Below, one piece after another: positions 63,395 to 64,000 of a stretch of 64,000 bases of DNA. The position numbers were made by a program, and so were the translations under genes. This DNA comes from Bacteroidales bacterium. Its GTDB lineage: Bacteria; Bacteroidota; Bacteroidia; Bacteroidales; GCA-2748055. The notes beneath the pieces are model-generated. The model had not been told where the DNA came from. It did no database searches and worked only from the letters and a program-made list of their open reading frames with translations. Every line of letters begins with the position of its first letter. The first letter of the stretch is position 1. Location: positions 21,768 through 85,767 of the forward strand of contig JARGFP010000020.1 of assembly GCA_029210585.1 (NCBI GenBank). Direction: 5' to 3'.

Positions 63395-64000
63395 TTATTC
63401 AGTAATCGCTTCAGCAGCGTTCATAATGTCGTGTACCACAGGCTTGGGCTGATAATTACGGTCGAACAGAAGCGGATAGTTGGTGCGTCCGCGGATGGGC
63501 CAGTTGTTTTTCCAGGAATCAAGGTCCGTTACGCCCCACGTGGTGACACGCTTGATCTTGTCATGGTGTTCCAGGAACAGGTTGAAGAAGGCCATGTACC
63601 GGTCATTCAGTGCAACAGAAACGGAGTCGGGTAATCCTTCGGCATAAGGATTCATTCGCTGTTCGTATTCAAAATTGGTCGATACTTCGGCGCCCTGCTG
63701 GTTCCAGGGACTTGGCAGTACATCGATGTCCAGTTCGGTGATGTGCACATCCAGTCCGGCTTCGCTGATGGCCAGGATCGCCTCTTCGAACTGTTCAATC
63801 GTAGGATAATCCAGTCCGTAATGCGCCTGCATGCCGATCCCGTCGATACGGATCCCCTTGGATTTCAGGTCATTTGCAACCCTGATAGCTGCTTCATACT
63901 TGCCCTTGTGAAACATGGAATAATCGTTATAAAGCAATTCAGCATCAGGAGCTGCTTCGCTGGCAAACGTAAATGCAAGTTCAATGTAGTCCTCACCGAT
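63395..64000 (-). CDS. GH10 endo-1,4-beta-xylanase, C-terminal part
   Basis: The frame is open to the window edge, so the start lies beyond 64000; the ORF-track TTG at 63937 is internal. The C-terminal GH10 pattern is clear: FNDYSM-like LYNDYSMFHKG, IRIDGIGMQAHYGLDYP, the nucleophile in VHITELDIDVLP, and TTWGVTDLDSWKNNWP near the end. It cleaves xylan backbones into oligosaccharides that the GH43 enzyme could finish. The catalytic acid lies upstream, outside the window. Confidence 0.92.
   Translation of the reverse strand: MGEDYIELAFTFASEAAPDAELLYNDYSMFHKGKYEAAIRVANDLKSKGIRIDGIGMQAHYGLDYPTIEQFEEAILAISEAGLDVHITELDIDVLPSPWNQQGAEVSTNFEYEQRMNPYAEGLPDSVSVALNDRYMAFFNLFLEHHDKIKRVTTWGVTDLDSWKNNWPIRGRTNYPLLFDRNYQPKPVVHDIMNAAEAITE

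Overview
The window is a chromosomal segment of a Bacteroidota bacterium, most likely of the Bacteroidales/Marinilabiliales type. The evidence is the type IX secretion C-terminal sorting domains, a carboxypeptidase-regulatory-like plug-barrel TonB receptor, repeated TAnnTTTG (-7) promoter elements, the bifunctional RibBA, and many lineage-typical proteins (DUF4369 TlpA-like protein, START-like protein, membrane-anchored MutS-like ATPase). No rRNA, tRNA or CRISPR array is visible. Both ends cut genes: a rhodanese-like protein on the left and a GH10 xylanase on the right.

Layout. 0-9.5 kb: rhodanese remnant, a PQQ-propeller/EF-hand gene broken by one stop codon, a TlpA-like thioredoxin, an alanine/Na+ symporter, a MutS-like ATPase, a TauE/SafE permease and an outer-membrane protein. 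9.6-15.3 kb: an NtrY/NtrC-like two-component pair divergent from a HlyD-TolC export pair, with a candidate sigma-54 promoter and an upstream dyad between them. 15.3-22.4 kb: small outer-membrane protein, amidohydrolase lipoprotein, CCA-adding enzyme, secreted EEP-family phosphatase/nuclease, and a beta-helix-like lipoprotein. 22.6-30.5 kb: a TPP riboswitch controlling a TonB-dependent receptor, a large hybrid sensor kinase, and a peptide-binding lipoprotein. 30.5-34.5 kb: xseB-xseA, a T9SS subtilase and a MORN/YwqK-like protein.

34.75-40.54 kb is an AT-rich, decayed mobile island bounded by a 13-bp direct repeat. It lies immediately downstream of dnaK and holds an AAA/DUF4143 ATPase, an IS1182-like element with an interrupted transposase, gene fragments, a truncated tyrosine integrase and an excisionase-like HTH protein preceded by four phased 10-bp repeats.

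40.6-57.7 kb is mainly housekeeping: dnaK, panB, an RluA-type pseudouridine synthase, cdd, ppc, a DUF4956-VTC pair, a LysM glucosaminidase, an orphan recombinase core-binding domain, and the minus-strand chain lptF/G-like, GT4, GT2, ribBA, fmt with overlapping or touching reading frames. 57.9-64 kb: an MFS exporter followed by a polysaccharide-degradation cluster (multidomain T9SS glycosidase, GH43, GH10) that points to xylan or arabinoxylan use.

A theme runs through the window. Several conserved enzymes (CCA-adding enzyme, EEP protein, Fmt, PEP carboxylase) carry in-frame minisatellite-like repeats encoding low-complexity peptides, and one intergenic region carries a similar non-coding repeat. 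All functional assignments come from reading motifs; no database search was run.
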